Shown: positions 6,041-14,095 of the stretch, one piece after another
Layout: each line of letters opens with the position of its first letter
Numbering within the stretch: position 1 is the first letter of the stretch
Source: CAYJXA01 sp964404595
GTDB lineage: Archaea; Nanobdellota; Nanobdellia; Woesearchaeales; GW2011-AR9
DNA: 28,493 nucleotides
Assembly (NCBI GenBank): GCA_964404595.1
Contig: CAYOKQ010000015.1
Span: forward strand, 1-28,493
Direction of reading: 5' to 3'
Made by a program: the position numbers and the translations under genes
Notes under the pieces: generated by a model
The model's input: the letters and a program-made list of their open reading frames with translations, nothing else
Told to the model about the DNA's origin: nothing
The model's database searches: none

Positions 6041-7517
6041 TTTGTGCCACTTTCATTTTCAAACCAACCATTTCTTTCAACGTATCTACAATCCACACCA
6101 TCGCCTGCGTATCTCGTTCACAATATTTAAGTAAATATTTTCTGGTCTGTACTTTCTTTTCTGGTGTCATTGTCCCAAAATTCATATCTAAATACGCAAT
6201 AGAAGCGCAGTCACCATCAGCAATAGGCAGCCCTTCGTACCCTTTGCCTACTATGGCAGGTAATACTTTCTTGATGGACGCAGAACCTTTTTGTTTCGGA
6301 TTATAATACCAGAAATTACTAAATGGTACACGTAAGTCTACGATACGATTTAATACGGACATAACCCACTCTTGGTATTCTGGGAAGTCTCGGGCTAATT
6401 CTTTGAGTACGGAACTCTCAAAACCTTGCGAATAAACAATGACCGAGCCCTGCGCAGGAAGCATCTTTTTCAATACGGCCAGGAATGATGGTCTTGGATC
6501 ATCTTTCCCATCATGCAGATATTCAAAATGAGTCTTGACATCACTCTTGATGATATGTAGTGAAAATTGGAAGGGCAGTCGCTGATACGACCGGGTTCCA
6601 TTAAATTCAGGAATGGCAAAGGCGCAGGTTTCAAAATCTAGATGGCATTCTTGATCGTGGATGGTGGCGAGAAATCCTTGTATTTTTGATGTGTCACGAT
6701 GGATTTTCCCTAACTTTTGGCATTTTAGTTGGATAGCCTGCTGGGGGTTGGATAAAACCGTATCAGGTACGTCAGCTAACGCATGAACACCTTCATCGAA
6801 CAATTTCCGGTTCTTTCTGCCGTTATACAGATGAAACACGTGATGCTCGGGCAGGAAACCCCAGCATCTGTCTTTTATCAAGCAACCTTTGGGATCGGTG
6901 CAGTGATTCTTTTCTGCAGTGTTGGGAAAGGTAGGAGTGCTAATGATCTTCCAGAGAAATTCGATATGTTTGGGGACTTCAACTATTATTTTATCAATTT
7001 CTTCGGTTAAGTCTTCTTGGATAAACAGTTTCTGTAGATCTATCTCTCCTTCCCTAACGTATTGGTTATTCAAATGCATTAAAACGCATTTTCGTATCTT
7101 TAATCCTGCTTTCTCATAGACGTAGCGTTGGAAGGCTAAATCCGGATAATGGCTGTTCTTATCGACGTTGGTGCTGCTTTTGACTTCGATGATATCCCAT
7201 TGGTCTGCGCCTACTGGAACAAGAATGTCTGCTCTTCCGTAGAGATGATCTACTTGAACTGCCGCTTCAAAAAGAATTTTTCGTTCTTTTAATAGTCCAT
7301 TAGTTTTTTGAATGCTTTTGTTGTAATCATCCGTTTCGATATCAATTCCTTCGGGAAAAAGTTTTTTGGCGAGGTTGCCCACAAGAATCCCTTGTTCGAA
7401 GCGCTTGAGGACCCCAGGAGGGTGTGGAGGAATGTTCTCCTTATCGTGATATTTCATCCACAGATGGCCGGGGCATTCGAGACCGATTACGTAGTCGGAT
7501 TTGGAGAGGGGTTTCAT
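6036..7517 (-). CDS. DUF2779-type protein: Cas4-like PD-(D/E)XK nuclease with predicted Fe-S cluster, fused to a DEDDy-type exonuclease
   Basis: 493 residues. The N-terminal half resembles Cas4/RecB-family nucleases: LSKSDYVIGLECPGHLWMKY with Cys15, then GRADILVP (Asp97) and IIEVKSS (Glu111, Lys113). Three further cysteines lie in HCTDPKGCLIKDRC (206, 212, 218); one N-terminal plus three C-terminal cysteines is the arrangement that holds a 4Fe-4S cluster in Cas4 and AddB. The C-terminal half has HLDFETC (Asp294, Glu296), RSYQRLPFQFSLH and a final YCERD (Tyr465, Asp469), which fit the DUF2779 signature and a DEDDy 3'-5' exonuclease fold. ATGA overlap with the HEPN gene upstream shows translational coupling. 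It probably degrades nucleic acid; substrate unknown. Confidence 0.8.
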   Translation of the reverse strand: MKPLSKSDYVIGLECPGHLWMKYHDKENIPPHPPGVLKRFEQGILVGNLAKKLFPEGIDIETDDYNKSIQKTNGLLKERKILFEAAVQVDHLYGRADILVPVGADQWDIIEVKSSTNVDKNSHYPDLAFQRYVYEKAGLKIRKCVLMHLNNQYVREGEIDLQKLFIQEDLTEEIDKIIVEVPKHIEFLWKIISTPTFPNTAEKNHCTDPKGCLIKDRCWGFLPEHHVFHLYNGRKNRKLFDEGVHALADVPDTVLSNPQQAIQLKCQKLGKIHRDTSKIQGFLATIHDQECHLDFETCAFAIPEFNGTRSYQRLPFQFSLHIIKSDVKTHFEYLHDGKDDPRPSFLAVLKKMLPAQGSVIVYSQGFESSVLKELARDFPEYQEWVMSVLNRIVDLRVPFSNFWYYNPKQKGSASIKKVLPAIVGKGYEGLPIADGDCASIAYLDMNFGTMTPEKKVQTRKYLLKYCERDTQAMVWIVDTLKEMVGLKMKVAQI

Positions 7518-7927
7518 TGTTTGTATTTTCCTTTAGGAATATTCTGCACTATCTTTTCTGTTTCTTTAAATAATTGCTCCGCTTTATCCAGAAATTCTTT
7601 TACTTTGGATTCAGCAGGTATATGTGGGACTTGGCTGTAATCTCCAAAGTCAGCTCTGATTCTTAATTTCTCTAGTAAGGCAAAAATATCAGAATAATCT
7701 TCCTGAAGATATCCAATACTATGATAGAGAGAAAATAAGTCTATTTTGGGTTTGTGCTGATATACGGCATCATCATACTTTACATCTTTAATGATATTGA
7801 TACAATTCTCAAACACAACCCAGATATAATGAATTGCTTCAGTGAGGTCTTTAGCATGTAGAAAATGCCTGGCGTGAACTAATTTCTTTCGGGTGAATTC
7901 TAAATTTTCCTTGGCTCGTTCAGACAT
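7514..7927 (-). CDS. HEPN-like helical protein, partner of the MNT protein
   Basis: 137 residues, all predicted helix (ENLEFTRKKLVHARHFLHAK, EAIHYIWVVFENCINIIKDV), with the length and layout of HEPN proteins that pair with MNT nucleotidyltransferases. LRIRADFGDY sits where HEPN RNases carry R-x4-6-H, but no clear catalytic histidine follows, so it may be a non-RNase HEPN or use another residue. It overlaps the MNT gene by 8 bases upstream and the nuclease gene by 4 bases downstream, giving a three-gene unit. In known HEPN/MNT pairs the HEPN protein is usually the toxin and MNT the AMP-transferring antitoxin. The coupling here makes that reading likely but unproven. Confidence 0.65.
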   Translation of the reverse strand: MSERAKENLEFTRKKLVHARHFLHAKDLTEAIHYIWVVFENCINIIKDVKYDDAVYQHKPKIDLFSLYHSIGYLQEDYSDIFALLEKLRIRADFGDYSQVPHIPAESKVKEFLDKAEQLFKETEKIVQNIPKGKYKQ

Positions 7928-8789
7928 AGCGCAACACCGTGATCTTTATATTTCTCTGATTAACAGTAGAATACAACTTATAAATGTCTGGCGCCATATT
8001 CTTTATTTTGAGAATTATATCTTTTTTAGAGCGAGGAAGAGTGCCCTGCTCCAAGAGTAGAACTCGTCCTTTTTCGATGAGATAGTGTTTGAACTCCTCT
8101 TCCAGGCGCAAATAATCCTGATCTTTGAGTACACGTAAGAGCCTGGCTTTAAGGAGGTCCAACTGTTCTTTCTTATGTAAAATGATTTCGGGAGATGGTT
8201 TTGGCAGTGATTTTTGCAGGAAGCTCTTGATGACACCAGTATCGTATAAGATAATGCCATGAACTAAGGCACCTACCATAAAATCATGGCCCAGAGCATA
8301 ATCTTTTTCGCATTCTTCCTGCTCTTTTTCAATAATGTTTACTTTTCCTAATGTAAGCAATCCTCTTTTTTTGTAATCAATGTCTTTCTTTTTAATTGTG
8401 ATAGCCAATACATCGATATCGCTGTCGGCATTGGTCTCACCACTGGCCACACTGCCAAAGATAAGGAAAGCTCGCAGATGATGCTGATATTCAAGGTGCA
8501 TAACCTGCTGGATGCGGGTGATGATATCTTGTGTGGGCTGGGGAAGTTCAGCGAATTTTTCCGCATCATGTAACAGCTTAAACTGATAGGCATAGGCGCA
8601 GTTAAAATTAATTTTAACTTTAGGAGATTTGGTGATGAGATTGTACTTGGCGAAAGTATCGATGCTATGATAGGCCATGGGAGCAGTTACCTTGGCAGCC
8701 TTGGCCAGTTCATAGGCAGAGAATTCTTGATGCCAGTTGGTCACCAAGGTATGCATTACTTTTAATTGGGTGTGATGGCTGATGATCAT
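7920..8789 (-). CDS. winged-helix plus MNT-type nucleotidyltransferase, probable antitoxin
   Basis: 289 residues. Residues 1-60 look like a helix-turn-helix (ELAKAAKVTAPMAYHSIDTF). Residues 105-200 form a minimal nucleotidyltransferase of the Pol-beta superfamily with GSVASGETNADSDIDVLAI (Gly112-Ser113; Asp124, Asp126). The C-terminal third is helical and charged. MNT proteins of type VII toxin-antitoxin systems modify their HEPN partner by adding AMP; the fused DNA-binding domain suggests it also represses its own operon. It is the first gene of the unit with the HEPN-like protein and the DUF2779 nuclease. Two TATA-like stretches lie between 8796 and 8833. Confidence 0.82.
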   Translation of the reverse strand: MIISHHTQLKVMHTLVTNWHQEFSAYELAKAAKVTAPMAYHSIDTFAKYNLITKSPKVKINFNCAYAYQFKLLHDAEKFAELPQPTQDIITRIQQVMHLEYQHHLRAFLIFGSVASGETNADSDIDVLAITIKKKDIDYKKRGLLTLGKVNIIEKEQEECEKDYALGHDFMVGALVHGIILYDTGVIKSFLQKSLPKPSPEIILHKKEQLDLLKARLLRVLKDQDYLRLEEEFKHYLIEKGRVLLLEQGTLPRSKKDIILKIKNMAPDIYKLYSTVNQRNIKITVLRYV

Positions 8790-8821
8790 GTTAAATTTAT
8801 TTTATATATTGTAAAATAGGA

Positions 8822-8833
8822 TTTATATATAAA
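8822..8833 (-). promoter_or_regulatory. TATA box of the MNT-HEPN-nuclease operon
   Basis: The palindromic tttatatataaa is centred 37-38 bases before the MNT ATG, implying a leader of about 10 bases. A second AT-rich element (about 8796-8808) is too close to the ATG to serve as the main box and may be an operator. Confidence 0.4.
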
Positions 8834-8881
8834 GTTTGTGGCATTCCGAGCTGTGGTTTGGAAGTGGTTTCAGGGTAATAT

Positions 8882-10039
8882 TTACCAACGATAGCTTTTA
8901 ATGATTTCGTACACTTCTTCTCTCGACTTAGCTGATTTTTGGTAGAGCATGCTCATCTCTTGAGCTACAACACTTGTATCATCCCAATTTTTAATAGGAA
9001 TAAACTCTGACCAGATTCTCGTGTATTTGGAAAGTGGGGAGAGCGAATCCTTTCCTATCCTAAATATTTTATCTTTATCATTTTGTTGAAGAAAATGCAG
9101 AAAATCTATTCTTTTTTGTGCATCTGTGAAAGGTCCAACTTCGACAATTAAACCAAGCTTGTCATCAGAGCGCCTATCAAACCATAAACTTACCGGATAG
9201 GGGCTTATCCAATCTTTGGAAAAGTTAGGCATGAATCTGGCCCATTCTTTAGGAATAAACCAGAATTGGGTATTCTTAACTCTAATTTCCTGAACCCCGG
9301 GATTCTGTTTTTTAAATTCCTCTGCTATCTGGCTAAATGAACCACTATTATAGGTTGAAATAAGATCAAATGCCTCTTTATGTTGCTGATATATTTTCTT
9401 ACACAGCTCTCTCATTTCTAAGTCTTGCATAGTTAATACCTCCAAAATTTTAACATAATGTCTAATAAAATCAGCAACTTTTTGATTTAATATTTCTTGA
9501 TAGAGAGCTAAAGAGGAGTTGAGAATTTTGAGGATGGACTCGTAACTTAAGATAAGAAATTTTTTCTCAGAAGGCTCCTCACCATCTAACGTAAGAAAAA
9601 TAGGAATAATTGTAAATCCCCGATATTCCCTTTTTACTGCTTCAATGTACCTTAATAGTTGCCCCTCTGATTCCCCAGCATATACTTTATTTTCAATGAG
9701 CAGAGCTATTTTATTTCTCGGGGAGATAACTAGCACATCTATGTGATTCCATTCCCTTAATACTATGGCATCAGAAAAATGTTGCTCTTTAATAGAATGT
9801 ATCGGATAGAGTTGCTTCTCATAATTTTCTAATAGAGCTTCCACTATTATCTTTTTTAATATTCGTTCTCCTAGATTATGATTCTCATGTGGATCTAATA
9901 TCCAAGAAAGAAAATTGGAATGCCTTATTTCATACTCGTTAACTTTCAACACCCGAAAAGGGTTAAATGTGTTTAGTTTTGCCTCCAGAATCTCTAAGTC
10001 ATCGCTGTGGGTGAGCCGCTCGAGAAGGAGTTTTGTCAT
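8882..10039 (-). CDS. PD-(D/E)XK nuclease family protein (PDDEXK_4-like)
   Basis: 385 residues. The N-terminal half has the PDDEXK_4 signature: YEIRHSNFLSWILDP (His40), then NHIDVLVISPRNKIALLIEN with Asp101 and Glu116-x-Lys118, followed by SEGQLLRY (Gln127). All expected catalytic positions are present. The C-terminal half (about 200-385) carries SPYPVSLWFDRRSDDKLGLI and IWSEFIPIKNWDD, typical of the accessory half of this family. It starts 3 bases after the stop of the membrane-protein gene, so it is the last gene of the restriction operon. This family is frequent in defence islands; here it may be a second effector nuclease. The role is inferred from context. Confidence 0.75.
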   Translation of the reverse strand: MTKLLLERLTHSDDLEILEAKLNTFNPFRVLKVNEYEIRHSNFLSWILDPHENHNLGERILKKIIVEALLENYEKQLYPIHSIKEQHFSDAIVLREWNHIDVLVISPRNKIALLIENKVYAGESEGQLLRYIEAVKREYRGFTIIPIFLTLDGEEPSEKKFLILSYESILKILNSSLALYQEILNQKVADFIRHYVKILEVLTMQDLEMRELCKKIYQQHKEAFDLISTYNSGSFSQIAEEFKKQNPGVQEIRVKNTQFWFIPKEWARFMPNFSKDWISPYPVSLWFDRRSDDKLGLIVEVGPFTDAQKRIDFLHFLQQNDKDKIFRIGKDSLSPLSKYTRIWSEFIPIKNWDDTSVVAQEMSMLYQKSAKSREEVYEIIKSYRW

Positions 10040-10042
10040 TTT

Positions 10043-10453
10043 TTAAGCACCTATCTTTAGGAGTGAAGCTAAATATAAGGTCCATAATATGATAAAAAAG
10101 ATCATTATGAGAATAAAATATTCACGAAATCGGCTTTTTGGGGAGTCCTTGTGATTACCATTCATCTTTAAATCATCTTCAATCTTCTTACAAATGGCAT
10201 ATTTTTTCCCGATTATATCAGCGTAATGGAGATGGAAAAAGATAAGCAATGTTGCAAGGAATATACCAAAAAAGGAAAAAGCGATTTTTAATATGACATT
10301 AACATTATTATTAGTACTAGCTAGTATTGCAAGTAAACCGGACATAATTACAGAAACTATAGAAAACCGATTCCATGCCTCTTTATCATGATGCTGTGCT
10401 GATTCCTGAGCAGCTTTATACTCGCATAATTGCATCTCTATTTTTTTGATCAT
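10043..10453 (-). CDS. three-helix membrane protein in a restriction operon, function unknown
   Basis: 136 residues with three hydrophobic segments, about 31-46, 53-75 and 112-132, a charged N-terminus (KIEMQLCEYKAAQESAQHHD) and a cytosolic helical loop (KKYAICKKIEDDLK). The layout (soluble helix, W at 27, two close membrane helices) recalls SLATT-type membrane effectors of defence systems, but I cannot confirm that family. The gene overlaps the restriction enzyme by ATGA and precedes the PDDEXK_4 nuclease by 3 bases, so all three should be made together. If SLATT-like, it might damage the membrane on activation; alternatively it anchors the complex. No homologue is recognised with confidence. 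Confidence 0.7.
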   Translation of the reverse strand: MIKKIEMQLCEYKAAQESAQHHDKEAWNRFSIVSVIMSGLLAILASTNNNVNVILKIAFSFFGIFLATLLIFFHLHYADIIGKKYAICKKIEDDLKMNGNHKDSPKSRFREYFILIMIFFIILWTLYLASLLKIGA

Positions 10454-13176
10454 TTCAAACTCCCCTCAATTATTTTCTTTTCTTCTTCAGTAATGCCGTA
10501 AAGCTTATACACTAATTCATCTATTTCTTGGTCTGTGCGCTTAATTTCTTCTTCTAACTTAGCAGTTTGAGCAGTTTTCTTGTCACCGAGAGATTGAAGT
10601 TGTTTGTTTAATAGCAACATTCTGTCAACTAAATTAGCTATAGTCTTAGAAGAAATTTCCTTCAATACTGGAAATTTTAGTTGCCTTATATTATCGATAC
10701 TTATCGCAGTAGTAATTTTAGCACCTAAATTAAACTTCTTTTCGTAATAAAAAAGCCATAATTTTGAATTAAACAGAGCTAGTAAAACTTTCAAATGTTG
10801 AGGCTCTTTCACAGCTTTAATTGAATAAACATTTTGTGTACAAAAAGCATCTTCAGAAATAAAACCAACTTTAAAGGTAGCAGCAATCTTATTCATTAAA
10901 AGCCTATCACCACTATAAAAATCATTGTTTTTATAGGAAATACCTTTTTTACTAATATCATAATAATTTTTAATAACTACCTTATACGGAGAAACATCTT
11001 CACCAGTAATTATAGGCGTTGTATGATTTTCATCTTTATTTTCTTTAACAAGATTATACTTATTACATCTCTTTAAAAATAACTCTTTATTACAATGTGG
11101 ACAATTCTTTTTTTCTTGTTTCGAAGCTGGGAACCAATTATTACATGAGTAACAGCAGAAAACTTCTCCTTTTTTACTGATTTCTTCCCCACGTCTAATC
11201 ACTATTATCTCTTCTAATGCTTTTCCCTGCTCAACTTTATTAAAAATAGAAAATAATTCTCCAAGATTAGGATTGAAGATGTAATTTGTATTTTGATAAA
11301 ATCTCTCTTGCTCTAGTTTATTTTGATCGTTAATTAAAATTCTGTTTTTACCTTTATTCTTAATAGAACCCTTATCTTTAATAAAAATAAGTACTATAAA
11401 TTCTTGAGTAACCCCTTCAAAAACACCAAACAGATTCAACCTCTTAATCAAAGTATTTTCTAAAATAAATTTTCTTAAAAGTGTATAGTCATTAGATTTT
11501 ATAGAATTTTTAGGTATTACAAAACCAAAATAACCTTTTTCTTTTAGTAAAAGAATTGCTCTCCTAACAAAGAGATCAAAAGAATTTATATTCTTCTTAG
11601 ATATGCTGTATCGAGATGCGAAGAAATCAGCATCTTTATAATTGAAATCTGCCCCCCATGGCGGATTCCCAATAACCACATCAAAACTCCCCTCTTCAAA
11701 CTCTCCCTTCCACTGAAAAGATTCCTTACTAACATCTTCATCATCAATCAAGCTATTTCCATGCCGGATATGCATATCCAATTCTTCCGGTAATTTACGA
11801 TTCTTCTCTGCTGCCTTCAAAAGAAGATTCAGTTTTGTGATTTCCACCGCTTTATTATCCAGATCAACCCCAAAAATATTGTTCTTTACAATGTCAGTTT
11901 TAACTGAATAAGATCCTTGACTATCCAACTTATGCTGCTTTGCCTCTTCGCCACCAGATAAATGTGCATTCACATAATCAAAGGCTTTAATCAAAAATGA
12001 GCCAGAACCGCAGGCAGGGTCTAAAATCTTAATCTTTCGAATATCTACTTTCTTATCTTTCAGCAGTTCCCCTACTGTATTCTTGACAATATAATCAACA
12101 ATATAAGTGGGAGTATAATAGATACCCTGTTCCTTGCGATGTGCCTGCCCTTCATGTAATTTCGCCCTTCCCGATTTAGTTTGGGCCAAAATCTTTCCTA
12201 AATACTGTTCATACACCTGTCCCAAGATGTCCGCATCGATCCAATCAAAATTATAGACATACTCACCATCCTTGGATTCATACAAATAATAGACTAATTT
12301 TTGAATGATATCCCCATCAATATTAATCTTGTCACAATCATTATCCTTACCAATGGTAAATAAACCGCTATTGTATACTTCATCGTATCTCTTAAAAATA
12401 TATTTTAACTTTAAATACGCTTTTTCATCCGATATATGCTTTATTTCAGCCAAGGTGAGATTATCAGGATTAATTCCCGTATCTTCACATCGCCGAATAA
12501 AGATCAATCGGTCCAGAATACGCTGAATGATATCATCTTTCTCATTAATAGTATATTTTGTTGGATATTTCTTTTCAATATCACTGGCAATTAGACTCCG
12601 AATGCGCATTAAGTCATCCAGAAGTTGCTTATCGATCGAAATACGCCTTTTGAGCCGACCTTCTTCTTCGGCTTTCTTCAACAAGAGCCCTTTCTCAAAA
12701 CTTTCTTTCGACAAAAACCATAGATCAGAAAAATTATTACCATAATCCTCTGGTGTTTTAAATGTCCTAAACACATTTTTCAGCGCATTTTCTTGCTCAA
12801 CACAGAAGATATTCATCTGTTCAAAATTAGTAGAAATGGCCAAGGGCACTTTTCGGGAAAGGGCATACGAAATAACCTGCCGATCAGCTTCTTTATCTAA
12901 CGAAATGCCCACTTTCTTGACTTCTAGGTAAAATACTATTTTATCGCCAATGTAGAACGTATAGTCCGCTCTTCCTCGTTTATCACCACGCCTTACATTT
13001 TCCTGCTTAAAGAAGTCTTTTTTATCCCAGCCCAAAATAGTAATAAAGAGCTCTTCTACTAATTTAGTCTCAACATCAGATTCAGCCAGTTTTTTGTAGC
13101 TGGAATAGTTACCCCTAAAATCCTCAACCAGCTTCTTAATGGCCTGTTTTGCTCTCTCTTGAAGTTGGTCGGACAT
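10450..13176 (-). CDS. type IIG restriction-modification enzyme (Eco57I-class)
   Basis: 908 residues, a single chain with nuclease, methyltransferase and specificity parts. The nuclease lies at the N-terminus: RGRADYTFYIGDK (Asp71) and FYLEVKK (Glu85, Lys87). The adenine methyltransferase has motif I LDPACGSGSF (about 382-391) after GIYYTPTYIVDYI, and motif IV IGNPPWG (about 502-507). A zinc ribbon CYSCNNWFPA and CPHCNKEL lies in the target-recognition half (about 673-695), near ITGEDVSPYKVVI. The C-terminus is a coiled coil (KLEEEIKRTDQEIDELVYKL). It would methylate adenine in its own site and cut unmodified DNA. First gene of a three-gene unit, apparently leaderless, and divergent from a winged-helix regulator that may control it. 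Confidence 0.88.
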   Translation of the reverse strand: MSDQLQERAKQAIKKLVEDFRGNYSSYKKLAESDVETKLVEELFITILGWDKKDFFKQENVRRGDKRGRADYTFYIGDKIVFYLEVKKVGISLDKEADRQVISYALSRKVPLAISTNFEQMNIFCVEQENALKNVFRTFKTPEDYGNNFSDLWFLSKESFEKGLLLKKAEEEGRLKRRISIDKQLLDDLMRIRSLIASDIEKKYPTKYTINEKDDIIQRILDRLIFIRRCEDTGINPDNLTLAEIKHISDEKAYLKLKYIFKRYDEVYNSGLFTIGKDNDCDKINIDGDIIQKLVYYLYESKDGEYVYNFDWIDADILGQVYEQYLGKILAQTKSGRAKLHEGQAHRKEQGIYYTPTYIVDYIVKNTVGELLKDKKVDIRKIKILDPACGSGSFLIKAFDYVNAHLSGGEEAKQHKLDSQGSYSVKTDIVKNNIFGVDLDNKAVEITKLNLLLKAAEKNRKLPEELDMHIRHGNSLIDDEDVSKESFQWKGEFEEGSFDVVIGNPPWGADFNYKDADFFASRYSISKKNINSFDLFVRRAILLLKEKGYFGFVIPKNSIKSNDYTLLRKFILENTLIKRLNLFGVFEGVTQEFIVLIFIKDKGSIKNKGKNRILINDQNKLEQERFYQNTNYIFNPNLGELFSIFNKVEQGKALEEIIVIRRGEEISKKGEVFCCYSCNNWFPASKQEKKNCPHCNKELFLKRCNKYNLVKENKDENHTTPIITGEDVSPYKVVIKNYYDISKKGISYKNNDFYSGDRLLMNKIAATFKVGFISEDAFCTQNVYSIKAVKEPQHLKVLLALFNSKLWLFYYEKKFNLGAKITTAISIDNIRQLKFPVLKEISSKTIANLVDRMLLLNKQLQSLGDKKTAQTAKLEEEIKRTDQEIDELVYKLYGITEEEKKIIEGSLK

Positions 13177-13196
13177 AGCCTAAACAACTGATTGTA

Positions 13197-13208
13197 TTTT
13201 ATAAATAT
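13197..13208 (-). promoter_or_regulatory. TATA box of the restriction operon
   Basis: The minus strand reads AATATTTATAAAATAC; the tttataaa core (13198-13205) is centred about 26 bases before the ATG at 13176, predicting a leaderless message. Confidence 0.55.
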
Positions 13209-13246
13209 TTGGTAATCGAAATGGTAACTGAATCGGTAATAGATGG

Positions 13247-13254
13247 TTAAATAA
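13247..13254 (+). promoter_or_regulatory. TATA box of the winged-helix regulator
   Basis: ttaaataa is centred about 26 bases before the ATG at 13276, again leaderless. It lies about 50 bases from the restriction-operon TATA box, so one regulator could act on both. Confidence 0.5.
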
Positions 13255-13275
13255 TCCTAAACCATAGCAGAATGT

Positions 13276-13566
13276 ATGCGAAAACGCAAAGATGTTGCTG
13301 CCTATGTTGCTCAAGGTCCGCGAAGAATGCAGGTTATGGAAACAGTTGCTAAGTACGGAACTGCTTATACTTCCGAAATAATCCAGGAAACCAAGATGTA
13401 TCGACCGCACGTCTCCCGTGCTCTCAAAGAGCTTCAGGAAGTAAAAGTAGTCAAATGGAAAAATCCAGAAGAACCAAGGTTTAAACAATACACTCTCACC
13501 GAAGGGAGTAAAAAAGTCTTACAGAAAGCCAGAGAATTAAAAACCAATACGGAGAATAAGGAATAA
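13276..13566 (+). CDS. winged-helix transcriptional regulator
   Basis: 96 residues, one winged helix-turn-helix domain: MQVMETVAKYGTAYTSEII, the recognition helix RPHVSRALKELQEVKVV, then the wing EEPRFKQYTLTEGSKKVL. It resembles ArsR/MarR-like archaeal regulators. It is divergent from the restriction operon, with 99 bases between starts holding both TATA boxes, and may delay restriction until methylation is in place, as small controller proteins do in other systems. That role is inferred from position only. The start is supported by the TATA spacing. The gene ends just before a scrap of htpX DNA. Confidence 0.75.
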   Translation: MRKRKDVAAYVAQGPRRMQVMETVAKYGTAYTSEIIQETKMYRPHVSRALKELQEVKVVKWKNPEEPRFKQYTLTEGSKKVLQKARELKTNTENKE

Positions 13567-13569
13567 TTT

Positions 13570-13625
13570 TTCTAATTTGGAAATGCGTTCCTCGATCGGT
13601 GGATACATTGAAAAGATGTTACGAA
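13570..13625 (-). pseudogene. duplicated scrap of the htpX 3' end
   Basis: 56 bases align without gaps to 14105-14160, the end of the htpX gene, with 42 identities. The minus strand reads NIFSMYPPIEERISKLEKLF against NLFSTHPPIEERISKLEQM in the intact gene. Similarity stops abruptly on the upstream side. The two copies bracket the decayed dinD gene. Confidence 0.75.
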
Positions 13626-13696
13626 TTTTTAACCCAATAATCTCAGAGCAAAGTTTAAATGGTAAAGATGTTTGGGATACATTAAAGGGTTTGAAA

Positions 13697-14048
13697 ATGG
13701 AAAAAGCAATTATAGATAGACTTCAAAAAACATTCCAAGAATATGCTCATGAAAAGGAAAGCATAGAATTCTGATATGCTAGAGAACTGCAGAAACTTTT
13801 GGATTATGATGATTGGAGGAATTTCTGCAATGTTATTGAAAAAGCTAAAATTTCCTGTAGGAATGCTGGACAGAAAATAGAGGATCATTTTTGTTGATGT
13901 CAACAAAACGATAGCCATGCCCAAAGGGGCATCTAAAGAAATTGAAGATATCATGCTTACTCGATATGCCTGCTACTTAATTGCCCAAAATGGGGATGAT
14001 GATATTGATGGAGATATGAAGAAAGAAATGGAGTTGTTGAGGAGATAA
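13697..14048 (+). pseudogene. decayed dinD-like gene (DNA-damage-inducible protein D family)
   Basis: ATG at 13697 reads MEKAIIDRLQKTFQEYAHEK and ESIEF, then TGA (13772-13774), where the family has Trp in 'IEyWsAR'. The frame continues YARELQKLLDYDDWRNFCNV, IEKAKISCRNAGQKIEDHF. It then shifts by one base at a run of five T (13888-13892) and goes on as VDVNKTIAMPKGASKEIEDI and MLTRYACYLIAQNGD. After that the long C-terminal part of DinD is absent and the frame ends in DDDIDGDMKKEMELLRR at TAA. Three separate lesions show real decay rather than a sequencing slip. DinD-family proteins are linked to the SOS response in bacteria and often lie in mobile regions. Confidence 0.85.
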
Positions 14049-14095
14049 ATGGGAAGTATGGGTTTTTGAGGGAAAAAGAAGCCAAGCGATAGCAG

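Noticed and set aside
6010..6096. 29-residue N-terminal extension of AlaX
   Set aside because: It lies inside the upstream gene's end; the TATA box and family N-terminus support the later ATG.
13577..13774. 65-residue ORF as an intact gene
   Set aside because: Its first third is antisense to the htpX scrap and its remainder is the start of the broken dinD gene.
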